Part shown: positions 15,874-22,380 of the stretch, piece after piece
How the letters are laid out: each line of letters begins with the position of its first letter
Numbering within the stretch: position 1 is the stretch's first letter
Origin: a virus
Strand: one strand, 5' to 3'
Virus record (IMG/VR): IMGVR_UViG_3300025326_000145
Coordinates: 1-31,499 of that record
DNA: 31,499 nucleotides
The notes under the pieces: generated by a model
What the model was told of the DNA's origin: nothing
The model's input: only the letters and a program-made list of their open reading frames with translations
Databases searched by the model: none
Position numbers and translations under genes: made by a program

Positions 15874-16022
15874 CCGTCAAACCCCACACCCACGACGAAG
15901 CGGCCGGTGATATGCCGCAATTCCTTTGCCGGCTTTGCCATCCCGAGCTCTGCATTCCGCCAGCCAAGCGAACACCCGAACCGCAAGACGACGAAAAAGC
16001 ATTAAACGAAATGTTGAAATAA
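15870..16022 (+). CDS. 50-residue Cys-containing protein, function unknown
   Basis: The frame starts inside the stop of the preceding gene (ATGA) and encodes 50 residues with a CRLCHPELC motif around residues 20-28 and a charged, helical C-terminus. The C-x2-C-x5-C arrangement could bind zinc, possibly with nearby His. Coupled translation and the Cys motif support a real gene. Function unknown. Confidence 0.55.
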   Translation: MTVKPHTHDEAAGDMPQFLCRLCHPELCIPPAKRTPEPQDDEKALNEMLK

Positions 16023-16042
16023 GTGAACAACGGAACCACGAC

Positions 16043-16207
16043 ATGCGCCCACAATCCCGCGACGACTTGCCGGCCGTCGAACCTATGCGCCGGCACATCA
16101 ATCGAATCGACGCGACCGAATACGAGAAAGATTCGCGCCGCTCGAAGCCCCGCAACAAGCGCGCCTGGCGCGGCCGCCGACACGTCAAGCGTTCACAAAT
16201 TCAATAA
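16043..16207 (+). CDS. 54-residue Arg-rich protein, function unknown
   Basis: This frame starts at ATG 16043 with ACGGAA about eight bases upstream and encodes a strongly basic peptide (many Arg, Lys and His; ending RRHVKRSQIQ). It fills the gap between the Cys-containing gene and the pentapeptide-repeat gene in the same direction. Basic small proteins may bind nucleic acid, but Arg-richness is also common in chance frames of GC-rich DNA, so the call is tentative. Confidence 0.4.
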   Translation: MRPQSRDDLPAVEPMRRHINRIDATEYEKDSRRSKPRNKRAWRGRRHVKRSQIQ

Positions 16208-16233
16208 CCGAAACCCAACCAGAGGACTCCGCA

Positions 16234-16830
16234 ATGAAATTCGAAATTAAAAACCGCTTCACTGGCGCCGTTCAATTCGCCGCCGAAATTAAATGCGATG
16301 GTGACGCCTCGACTTCAATCAAACTAGGTCTTGCCGTTCGCTCGGCAATTCTCCACGGGGCCGACCTCGGCGGGGCCGACCTCTACGGGGCCTACCTCGG
16401 CGGAGTCGACCTCCGCAAGACCAACCTCTGCGGGACCGACCTCGGCAAGGCCTACCTCGGCGGGGCCAACCTCTGCGGAGCCAAGAGCGACGTAAAAACA
16501 GTATGGCCGCCACTTTCAATATTGGCCGAAGGAACCTTGAACGTCTGGAAAAAACTGAAAAACAACGCGATTGCCAACCTTGAGATTCCAGCGAAAGCTA
16601 AACGTATAAACAGCACCGGCCGAAAATGTCGCGCTGAATTCGCCAAGGTGCTGTCAATCGTCAGCCGCGGCGGAAAGAAAATCAATATAGGTCACGCCTC
16701 GCACGACGGCACCGAATACAAAGTCGGCAAAATCGTAAAGCCCGACAAATACGATCACGACTTCCGCGTCGAATGCTCACACGGAATCCACTTCTTTATC
16801 ACACGCGAAGAAGCGGAGAATTACGAATGA
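16234..16830 (+). CDS. Pentapeptide-repeat protein
   Basis: This 198-residue protein has three parts. Residues 1-35 form a leader (MKFEIKNRFTGAVQFAAEIK). Residues about 38-83 consist of consecutive five-residue units of the A(D/N)LxG type (ADLGG, ADLYG, AYLGG, VDLRK, TNLCG, TDLGK, AYLGG, ANLCG), expected to form a right-handed square beta-helix. The rest is an alpha/beta domain with HASHDGTEYKVGKIV and ECSHGIHFFITREEAENYE, a C-terminal module I recall beside pentapeptide repeats in phage proteins. Some pentapeptide proteins mimic DNA and block gyrase or restriction enzymes, but this one is short and shows no such evidence. AGAGGA lies about nine bases before ATG 16234. Confidence 0.9.
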   Translation: MKFEIKNRFTGAVQFAAEIKCDGDASTSIKLGLAVRSAILHGADLGGADLYGAYLGGVDLRKTNLCGTDLGKAYLGGANLCGAKSDVKTVWPPLSILAEGTLNVWKKLKNNAIANLEIPAKAKRINSTGRKCRAEFAKVLSIVSRGGKKINIGHASHDGTEYKVGKIVKPDKYDHDFRVECSHGIHFFITREEAENYE

Positions 16831-16919
16831 ACACATTGGAGGAACTTCTATCACCCCTGCTCGCGACCGCGCTTTCACTCACCATTGCCGGCGCCTGGCT
16901 CGCGATCGCCCTCTGCTAA
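16827..16919 (+). CDS. 30-residue single-span membrane peptide
   Basis: A short frame overlaps the stop of the pentapeptide gene by four bases (ATGA) and encodes a polar start (MNTLEELLSP) followed by about 20 hydrophobic residues (LLATALSLTIAGAWLAIALC). Coupled start, a perfect membrane span and a strong terminator right after the stop support a real small gene. Its last 45 bases overlap the convergent winged-helix gene. Function unknown; small phage membrane peptides may affect host envelope proteins. Confidence 0.5.
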   Translation: MNTLEELLSPLLATALSLTIAGAWLAIALC

Positions 16920-17444
16920 ATCCAAACGGATGGCGCCTAAAAGCGCCATCCGTTTTGCTTCACCCGCCGCCGTCAGCCTCCACAAGAATTCCGGCTCCAC
17001 CACGCGCCGCTCGTCACTGCGCGTCGCCCACCGCCCATCCCATGCCGGATTACGACCGCGCACAACCCATCCCCTCCCCACCATGTCCTGATAAATCTTC
17101 GCGCAAACCGATTTGCGCGGAATGCCTGTTGTGTTGACCAGGTCGCGCACCCCGTACCAGGCGCCCGGCTCCATTGCCGCCAGTATCCGCTCCACATGCT
17201 TTATCCGCCCCGGCCTTGCCGCCCACGGCTGGCGCCTCGCCTCGACACGCCGATCGAGCGCGGCCAACGTGCGCGCCCACCTAGCCCGATGCCATGCCCT
17301 GCGGGCGACCGCCATGCGCGCCCGGCTCTCGACCGTGTGCCGATCGCCTTTGCGCATGGGACCGCGCCCCGCGGTGGCAATGCGCAAAAGCGCGTCCCAT
17401 GACTCGGTTCCGAAATAGGCCAGTGGGTGTCGGGGTTTTACCAT
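16875..17444 (-). CDS. Winged-helix-like DNA-binding protein
   Basis: This 189-residue, Arg/Trp-rich basic protein ends the minus-strand replication operon. A region at about 95-160 looks like a winged helix: KHVERILAAMEPGAWYGVRD, then LVNTTGIPRKSVCAKIYQDM as recognition helix and VGRGWVVRGRNPAWDGRWA as wing. The N-terminal half has many Arg residues (MAVARRAWHRARWARTLAAL), a possible nucleic-acid surface. I chose ATG 17444 over a GTG 14 codons upstream because that extension lies in the GTTCAA repeat region. The C-terminus is encoded through the hairpin at 16924-16956. It could regulate transcription or act as an origin-binding partner of the primase-helicase; both are inferences from position. 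Confidence 0.7.
   Translation of the reverse strand: MVKPRHPLAYFGTESWDALLRIATAGRGPMRKGDRHTVESRARMAVARRAWHRARWARTLAALDRRVEARRQPWAARPGRIKHVERILAAMEPGAWYGVRDLVNTTGIPRKSVCAKIYQDMVGRGWVVRGRNPAWDGRWATRSDERRVVEPEFLWRLTAAGEAKRMALLGAIRLDLAEGDREPGAGNGE
16924..16956 (+). terminator. Strong intrinsic terminator of the plus-strand accessory block
   Basis: AAACGGATGGCGC (16924-16936) pairs perfectly with GCGCCATCCGTTT (16943-16955) around CTAAAA, and a TTTT run overlaps the end of the stem. It follows the 30-residue peptide stop by five bases. On the minus strand the same hairpin lies inside the end of the winged-helix gene, so it may also reduce transcription in that direction. Confidence 0.85.
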
Positions 17445-17469
17445 GCGTCCGTTACTTGAACGGAACTTT

Positions 17470-17622
17470 ATGAACAACTTGAACACCTATATAGTGGGTG
17501 TTCAAGTGTTCAACGGAGTTCCATTGTCCGATGTTCATATTTGTTCAAGTTGTTCAAACAGGACAACCCATTGACCGCGCTTTACTTTTCGTAATGTTCG
17601 TTTTTGTTCAAGCGTGTTCAAC
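17470..17622. repeat. Cluster of paired GTTCAA sites
   Basis: Four pairs of GTTCAA-type half-sites occur in about 150 bases. TGAAC/TTGAAC lie at 17471 and 17479 (inverse orientation). GTTCAA occurs at 17500 and 17508, at 17543 and 17552, and at 17606 and 17616. Half-site starts within pairs are 8-10 bases apart, about one helical turn. The first two pairs form an inverted repeat: CTTGAACACC (17478-17487) mirrors GGTGTTCAAG (17497-17506) around a TATATAGT centre. The last two pairs lie inside the 3' end of the primase gene, where they encode LFEQLEQ and LNTLEQ. The arrangement suits an operator array or origin iterons. Confidence 0.6.
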
Positions 17623-19520
17623 ATGCGCCCGACAGTCATGCGCTCGCTGTCCGAAATCGGAGTTTGAACGAAGGCCGACATTCGCGACATTCCCCGACTT
17701 TGCGCCCCGTTATCGGTCGGATACATTATTGCGTGAATGAACGCCGCTTTGAAATTATATTGCGCGGCCAGCGCCCGGTCGCCGTCGCATTTATCGAGCA
17801 CGGCGGCCTCTATGAGTTCCAACAAATCGCTTTCCTCGCGGGTCAAGTCGACGGCACCAAAGTCGCCACTGTCCCGCAGTTCCACGATGCAGCTAGTCAC
17901 CTTGTCGCCGTCCGCGTCCCGGCCAATCTCGACCGTTTTCAGGTTGAAGCGAATCGGCTCGCCGGCATCGAGCTCGCGTTGCTTCGTCGCCGTGATGACG
18001 TGATTGTCGACTTCGAGCTCGGTGTCGGTGGCCGCCCGCAACAGCGAATGCCCGCGAGCGCCCCGCGCCTTATCCTTGCCGGAGTGGTGCACGACCATGA
18101 GGTGCGCGCCGGTGGCGGTCCGGATGCGATCGAAATTGCGCACAATAGCGCCCATGTCGGTCGGCGCGTTCTCGTCACCGCCAGCGATTGCTCGAGACAG
18201 CGTGTCTATTACGACCAGCGCGACCGGCTGCGCGTGCTTCGCCTCGATCGACCGGACCAAGGCAATCAGTGCTTCGGTGTCGCCTGCCTTGCCGGCGCGC
18301 AGCAGGTCGACCGGACAGGGGATAATCTCAAAGGGGAGCGCGCCTGTTGCTTCTACACTGTAATGGCGGCCGAGAGCTTCCAGGCGCTTGAAAATGCCGC
18401 CACCGCCTTCCGCTGCGACGTAGACCACCAATCCCTGCGTTGTCTTGCAGCCGTTCCATGCTGCACCCGCGGCGACGTGGTAGCTGAAATCGAGCGCCAG
18501 GAATGACTTGCCGCTATTGCTCTCACCGTAAAGGACGCTCATGGCCGCGGTGTCGAGCAATCCCTTGATTAGCGGCTTCATGCCCGCGGTCAGCGCGCGT
18601 TGTCGGCCCTCGTTGAATGGCACGGCATAGAGCCCTCTTCGCGGCTCTTGCTGCGTCGGCGCTTCGCGCCGCCTGTCTGTGATCTGCACCTCGCCATCGC
18701 TGCTGAATTCCGCTTCGGCGGATAATGAGCCTGGCGGGCGCGAGCCGTAGCCGTAAGCATTGTTAACCTTTTGAGCGAGCTCGGCCGGATCCCACGTCGG
18801 GAACGCCTTTTGTTCGTTCCAATGCTGGCACATCAAATCCCAACAGGTCGGCTCGCTCACGCCGAAGTCTTTCACCCTGGCTGCCACCTTGTAGGTCGTT
18901 GCGTCACCGCCGGCGCCTTCGACGGCTTCCGGCGCGTTGTCCTGCAGGTAGCGCGTGGCGTTGATTATGGCGGCGTCGCTGTCGAGCTCGATCGCCGGCG
19001 CGCTCGTGTCTGTTCGCTCGCGCGCTGTGCCGCATAGGTCGATCAGCCATTGCGGGGCTTCTGTGAGCGCGCCGCCGAGGTCTTCGTACGGTTTGCCGTC
19101 GATCACCGAGCCGGCCGCCACCACGTAACCGCGCCGGCCACGCACGTCGACGTTCGGTGCGATCTTGCTGACTGAGTTCGGCACCTCAATGCCGGCCGGA
19201 AGCGTGTAAATCATGTGCAATCCGCCGCTTGGCGTGCGCACCGACCACGTTGCCGGCAAGCCCATCATTTCGAGCATGGCAAGCGATTCGGCGCCCCTCT
19301 GGCCGGGCTTGCAATCAAAGTCGAGCGCGAGGTCGGGGACCAGGCCGATGTTCGCGTTGTCCGGCCGATCAAACCAATCTTGATCGATTTGCGCCAGGTC
19401 GCAGGTCGCGCGCTCGGGCCAGTTATCCCACTCGCTTGCTGGCTTCTTGCTGTTAGCGCGCAGCGGGAAGACGCGGTGTCCGGCGGCGGCCAAGCGTTGT
19501 GCGGATTCGAATATGGTCAT
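17535..19520 (-). CDS. Primase-polymerase / RepA-like helicase
   Basis: This 661-residue protein joins two replication activities. Residues 1-165 match the bifunctional primase-polymerase (AEP) domain: AAAGHRVFPLRANSKKPA at the start, the metal-binding D67-x-D69 in LALDFDC, and GGLHMIY with H102. Residues about 310-550 form a RecA-fold hexameric helicase of the RepA/AAA_25 type, with Walker A GESNSGKS (332-339), Walker B ALVVID (434-439) and a VVHHSGKD motif (476-483). A DNA-binding C-terminus is likely. The start ATG 19520 overlaps the methyltransferase stop (ATGA). It should lay primers and unwind DNA for the family A polymerase encoded at 29112. Confidence 0.92.
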   Translation of the reverse strand: MTIFESAQRLAAAGHRVFPLRANSKKPASEWDNWPERATCDLAQIDQDWFDRPDNANIGLVPDLALDFDCKPGQRGAESLAMLEMMGLPATWSVRTPSGGLHMIYTLPAGIEVPNSVSKIAPNVDVRGRRGYVVAAGSVIDGKPYEDLGGALTEAPQWLIDLCGTARERTDTSAPAIELDSDAAIINATRYLQDNAPEAVEGAGGDATTYKVAARVKDFGVSEPTCWDLMCQHWNEQKAFPTWDPAELAQKVNNAYGYGSRPPGSLSAEAEFSSDGEVQITDRRREAPTQQEPRRGLYAVPFNEGRQRALTAGMKPLIKGLLDTAAMSVLYGESNSGKSFLALDFSYHVAAGAAWNGCKTTQGLVVYVAAEGGGGIFKRLEALGRHYSVEATGALPFEIIPCPVDLLRAGKAGDTEALIALVRSIEAKHAQPVALVVIDTLSRAIAGGDENAPTDMGAIVRNFDRIRTATGAHLMVVHHSGKDKARGARGHSLLRAATDTELEVDNHVITATKQRELDAGEPIRFNLKTVEIGRDADGDKVTSCIVELRDSGDFGAVDLTREESDLLELIEAAVLDKCDGDRALAAQYNFKAAFIHAIMYPTDNGAQSRGMSRMSAFVQTPISDSERMTVGRMLNTLEQKRTLRKVKRGQWVVLFEQLEQI

Positions 19521-20284
19521 GAAAACATTTCCGCGTCGTTCATTGCATCATCTGCCGCAGCAATGAACTCGACTGCCGGGCGCGAGTCGATGGCGTTGCC
19601 GATGGCGCGCAGTTTAGCCACTCGGGCGGGTATCCCATAAGACGGCCGCAGAACATCGGAGACATCGATAGTAGCGCCGTTTCCTGTTCGGAGAGGCCGC
19701 GCAAAAGCGCGAACATCCTCGCTTGGTCTTCCAGATTCCGCGCGTCTCCGTCCCGCCATCGTCTGCCGCCCGCATCGCCCCTCGCCCTGGGTGTCTGCCA
19801 CAAAGAAAAATCTTTCGCGTGGATGGAACGCACCCGCGCTCGCGGCCTGAATAGGCATTGTCCCCACGGCGTATTCCAAGGTTTCCAGATCACTTCGCAC
19901 AAGTCGGAGCCATTGAGACGCGGACGCAACCTGCTCTCCAAAAACGATTGCAGGACGTCGCTCGCGGATGAGGTTGCAGAAGAACGGCCAGAGGTGTCGT
20001 TCGTCGGCGAAGCCTTTTCGCTTTCCGGCTGCGCTGAACGGTTGACACGGGCATGAGCCGGTCCAGACCGGCCGGTCGTCGGGCCATCCGGCGAGACGGA
20101 GTGCGTAAGCCCATCCCCCCAAGCCGGCGAAGAAGTGACAGGTTGTGAAGCCGAGCAAATCGGCGGGGTCGACATCTGCGATCGAGCGTTCATCAACATC
20201 TCCCTCTGGAATCAACTTTTCGCGCATGAGATTGCGCAACCACTCGGCGCAGTACGAATCAATTTCATTGTAGTAGACGCTCAA
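19517..20284 (-). CDS. C5-cytosine DNA methyltransferase
   Basis: This 255-residue protein transfers a methyl group from S-adenosylmethionine to C5 of cytosine in DNA. Seen motifs: FFAGLGGW (motif I, about 51-58), TGSCPCQPFSAAG (motif IV, catalytic C80), GEQVAS in place of the usual ENV (motif VI), HPRERFFFVAD (motif VIII) and a late AIGNAI (motif X). The EQV form is shared by a phage-type Dcm group. It is shorter than full bacterial enzymes, and the target-recognition part is small. The start is probably TTG 20284, which overlaps the upstream stop (TTGA); no ATG lies before residue 20. No restriction partner is seen, so it is an orphan that may protect phage DNA. Confidence 0.88.
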   Translation of the reverse strand: MSVYYNEIDSYCAEWLRNLMREKLIPEGDVDERSIADVDPADLLGFTTCHFFAGLGGWAYALRLAGWPDDRPVWTGSCPCQPFSAAGKRKGFADERHLWPFFCNLIRERRPAIVFGEQVASASQWLRLVRSDLETLEYAVGTMPIQAASAGAFHPRERFFFVADTQGEGRCGRQTMAGRRRAESGRPSEDVRAFARPLRTGNGATIDVSDVLRPSYGIPARVAKLRAIGNAIDSRPAVEFIAAADDAMNDAEMFS

Positions 20285-20532
20285 GCGGCCAGCCTCGCCG
20301 GTTCGACCGATCCGCCAAGCGGCGCCGGGTCTGCTTCCGGCGGCACGTTTGCGAGAACGCGTGCCGCTTTCGACCACGCCGCGTTAAGCACGCGCATGTG
20401 ATCTTCGGTTGGGTCGACGCCAAGATCTGTGATCGCCGTTTCAAGCGTGTTGACTACTGCGCGTAAAGTCGATTGGTAGTCGACGTTCGAACACTGCATC
20501 GCGGCGTCGCGAAGTTGTTTGAGAAAAGTCAT
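20281..20532 (-). CDS. Hypothetical 83-residue helical protein
   Basis: The protein starts MTFLKQLRDAAMQCSNVDYQ and is probably all-helical with a DLGVDPTEDHMRVLNAAWSK segment. It overlaps the zinc-ribbon gene by four bases (ATGA at 20529-20532) and the methyltransferase by four bases, so it lies in the same coupled operon. I do not recognise the family. Two extra in-frame Met residues upstream lie inside the previous gene and lack ribosome-binding sites. Confidence 0.7.
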   Translation of the reverse strand: MTFLKQLRDAAMQCSNVDYQSTLRAVVNTLETAITDLGVDPTEDHMRVLNAAWSKAARVLANVPPEADPAPLGGSVEPARLAA

Positions 20533-20660
20533 TCCGGCGGTGCCGCGGCCTTGATTCGCTTCTCGCAGGTCTTGCACTTCTGCACGACTCCGTTCGGCCA
20601 CGTCAGCACGGCAGTCGTCGTTGGCAGGTCGCGCTTACATTCGGGGCATTTGTCGGCCAT
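20529..20660 (-). CDS. 43-residue zinc-ribbon protein
   Basis: This small protein has two Cys pairs, CPEC (about residues 5-8) and CKTC (about 29-32), around a beta-like TTAVLTWPNGVVQ core, which is the layout of a zinc ribbon. ATG 20660 has a strong AGGAGA ribosome-binding site. It directly follows the stop of the IS-interrupted membrane-protein gene, so before insertion it was probably the next gene in the same transcript. Its role is unknown; such ribbons in phages often bind nucleic acids or host polymerase. Confidence 0.7.
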   Translation of the reverse strand: MADKCPECKRDLPTTTAVLTWPNGVVQKCKTCEKRIKAAAPPE

Positions 20661-20714
20661 TGGTTTTCTCCTGGTTAGAAGGTGACGCTTGCGGTGAGGA
20701 CCGCTGCGGCCGCC

Positions 20715-20722
20715 CAATAAAT
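20715..20722. repeat. Target-site duplication, left copy
   Basis: CAATAAAT directly outside the left end of the insertion sequence; the identical 8-bp copy is at 22284-22291. Confidence 0.9.
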
Positions 20723-20745
20723 GGGAATTATATACATGACTCCCT
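20723..20745 (+). repeat. Left terminal inverted repeat of the insertion sequence
   Basis: The sequence begins GGGAATTATATAC and ends GACTCCCT; it differs at one base (A in place of T at position 14) from the reverse complement of the right end. Confidence 0.9.
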
Positions 20746-20754
20746 TTTCCACAG

Positions 20755-20892
20755 CTAAGCCTCATTTTCTTTCCTCGCCTTGGCCGCGCGCCGCTTACGC
20801 TTCTTCGCGGGCTTCGATTTGGGCTTGGGGCGATAGGCGAGAACCACGTCAGTTATCGCGTCGAGGGCTTTGGGCGGCTTGGGACGTTTCAT
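20755..20892 (-). CDS. 45-residue basic accessory protein of the insertion sequence
   Basis: The frame starts in an ATGA overlap with the upstream coiled-coil gene and encodes MKRPKPPKALDAITDVVLAY followed by a Lys/Arg/Ala-rich tail (KSKPAKKRKRRAAKARK). It ends just inside the left terminal repeat. The strong positive charge suggests DNA or RNA binding, for example help in synapsis or transposase regulation, but no function is known to me. The coupled start and its position fully inside the element mark it as IS-borne, not phage-borne. Confidence 0.7.
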   Translation of the reverse strand: MKRPKPPKALDAITDVVLAYRPKPKSKPAKKRKRRAAKARKENEA

Positions 20893-21299
20893 GGCTTTGC
20901 TGCCGCGTGCTTTTCCCACGCACGATCAAGCAGGGCTTTGTCTTCTGGCGTTAAAGGCTCATCGCGTTCGGCCAAGTCCGAATCTTGTGCACGTATTTCG
21001 GACAACTCGGCCCGAAGCCGCTGATTGTCCTCACGCACGGCCTCCAAGAGATTGCGAAGCTGGATGGTATCCTCAGCACGGCGCGCGTAAATCAGTACCT
21101 GGTTAGCTAGGGCGCTGTTTGCCGATTCCAGCTTTTGAACCCTGGCGAGAGCTTTTTCGAGCGCATCGCGGGTGCCTTCCAGCATCTCAGCAAGGCTGTC
21201 ATTGTTCGGGATAATCATAGGACACCTTTCATGATCGCAGGCAAATCCAAGCACCTGCATGTTTGTCGCACCGCAGTCTGAGCAATAGCGTCTCATCAT
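20889..21299 (-). CDS. Cys-cluster and coiled-coil accessory protein of the insertion sequence
   Basis: This 136-residue protein starts with a Cys-rich module (C6, C9, C21, C26; CSDCGATN then CDHERC), probably a zinc knuckle, followed by a long heptad-patterned helix at about 33-115 (LEGTRDALEKALARVQKLES, then LLEAVREDNQRLRAELSEIR). It overlaps the transposase stop and the next gene's start by four bases each. It lies inside the terminal repeats. It might be a transposition cofactor or a cargo gene; the phage-like look of the coiled coil leaves open capture from a phage. Confidence 0.8.
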   Translation of the reverse strand: MMRRYCSDCGATNMQVLGFACDHERCPMIIPNNDSLAEMLEGTRDALEKALARVQKLESANSALANQVLIYARRAEDTIQLRNLLEAVREDNQRLRAELSEIRAQDSDLAERDEPLTPEDKALLDRAWEKHAAAKP

Positions 21300-22213
21300 T
21301 GGATCAGTGCCTTGTAGGTCAGGCGCTTGCCCTTCGTGCCGCTCACAAAGCTTTCCAGCCGCTCCATGGTGTGACGCTTCACGTTGCCGTCATTCAGACG
21401 GAAGGCAAATTCGTCAACGTAGCGGCCAAGGTGCTTTTTGCTGGCGTGGTGATAGACGCCAATCAGGCCGCGCTTCATGACCGCGAACACGCTTTCAACG
21501 CCGTTGGTGGTCACGCTATCGCGGACGTATTCGCCTTCGCTGTGGTTGACAGTTTCGTGGTTGAAGAACAGCCCGCCAAGGCCACGGTACACGCCAGCCT
21601 CATCGGTGTGCAGCGTGGAACCGGCGGCGACGTGCTGATGGATTTTGGTGTGCAGGGTCGCCATGTCGGCGTCCTCAACCGCCATCGCCTTCATTCGGCC
21701 CTTGCGCTCGCGCATGGCGACAACGGCGGTCTTGCCGACCGTGCCGCGTCCCGCCTTGAGCTTTCTGGACTCGTGCTTGTTCTTCTCGATTCCGCCGACG
21801 TAGGTTTCGTCGATTTCCACGATGCCTTGCAACTTGGTCAGATCGTCGCCGCAGGCTTCGCGAAGGCGATGCAGAACGAACCAAGCCGACTTTTGCGTGA
21901 TCCCGATTTCCTTCGCCAGTTGCAGGCTGGAAATGCCCTTGCGGGCCGTGACCAGCAGATACATGGCGTAAATCCACTTGTGCAGCGGGACGTGGCTGCG
22001 CTCGAAAATGGTGCCCGTCCGCACGGTAAAATCCTCTTTGCATTGGTTGCAGCGAAAGTAGCCGCCCGCCCGCGCCGTGATCCGCTCGCCAAGGCCACAG
22101 ACCGGGCACTTGGGGCCTTCCGGCCACAGACGCCCCTCCAAATAGACCCGCGCCGTCTCTTGATCCGGGAACATCGCGAACAACTCAAAGGTGGAAATCG
22201 TGGACTTACTCAT
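21296..22213 (-). CDS. IS1595-family (ISXO2-like) transposase
   Basis: This 305-residue enzyme cuts and joins the IS ends. The N-terminus has a zinc ribbon (C36, C39, C55, C58; CPVC and CNQC), followed by a helix-turn-helix at about 92-115 (GISSLQLAKEIGITQKSA). The ISXO2-type catalytic domain shows EIDETYVGG (D135), HTDEAGVYRGL (D204), NHSEGEYV and VTTNGVESVF, then a C-terminal HLGRYVDEFAFRLN signature. All catalytic residues are present and the frame is intact, so it is probably active. GAGG lies about ten bases before ATG 22213. Confidence 0.95.
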   Translation of the reverse strand: MSKSTISTFELFAMFPDQETARVYLEGRLWPEGPKCPVCGLGERITARAGGYFRCNQCKEDFTVRTGTIFERSHVPLHKWIYAMYLLVTARKGISSLQLAKEIGITQKSAWFVLHRLREACGDDLTKLQGIVEIDETYVGGIEKNKHESRKLKAGRGTVGKTAVVAMRERKGRMKAMAVEDADMATLHTKIHQHVAAGSTLHTDEAGVYRGLGGLFFNHETVNHSEGEYVRDSVTTNGVESVFAVMKRGLIGVYHHASKKHLGRYVDEFAFRLNDGNVKRHTMERLESFVSGTKGKRLTYKALIQ

Positions 22214-22260
22214 GACCCATATCCCTCGTTTCTATGGGCAAAATCTAGTCAAAAACAGCG

Positions 22261-22283
22261 AGGGAGTCAAGTATATAATTCCC
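22261..22283 (-). repeat. Right terminal inverted repeat of the insertion sequence
   Basis: It is the inverted partner of 20723-20745 with one mismatch in 23 bases. It lies about 47 bases upstream of the transposase start codon, so it may overlap the element's promoter. Confidence 0.9.
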
Positions 22284-22291
22284 CAATAAAT
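22284..22291. repeat. Target-site duplication, right copy
   Basis: CAATAAAT directly outside the right end of the insertion sequence, identical to 20715-20722. In the ancestral gene one copy of this octamer encoded part of the CIYW segment. Confidence 0.9.
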
Positions 22292-22380
22292 GCAGTGGCG
22301 CCAGTCGAAAGCGAAGCCGTATCCGATGGCCGCGCCGATTGACAATGTGATTATTACGAAAGCCAAAGCGCGGCCGACGT

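Larger units (their letters stand above)
20723..22283 (-). mobile_element. Complete IS1595-family insertion sequence with accessory genes
   Basis: The 1561-bp element has 23-bp terminal inverted repeats (20723-20745 and 22261-22283) matching at 22 of 23 positions and beginning GGG. It is flanked by identical 8-bp direct repeats CAATAAAT (20715-20722 and 22284-22291). IS1595-family elements are known for GG-starting ends and 8-bp duplications. It encodes an ISXO2-like transposase and two further genes in one coupled operon. Intact ends and identical target repeats suggest recent transposition into the phage genome. Confidence 0.93.

Noticed and set aside
16350-16490. Direct repeats resembling a CRISPR array
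   Set aside because: The repeated GGGGCCGACCTC-type units are contiguous 15-base codon sets for pentapeptide repeats, without spacers.
21263-22342. 359-residue open frame on the plus strand inside the insertion sequence
   Set aside because: It is antisense to the transposase and crosses the right terminal repeat. No ribosome-binding site or domain pattern is seen.
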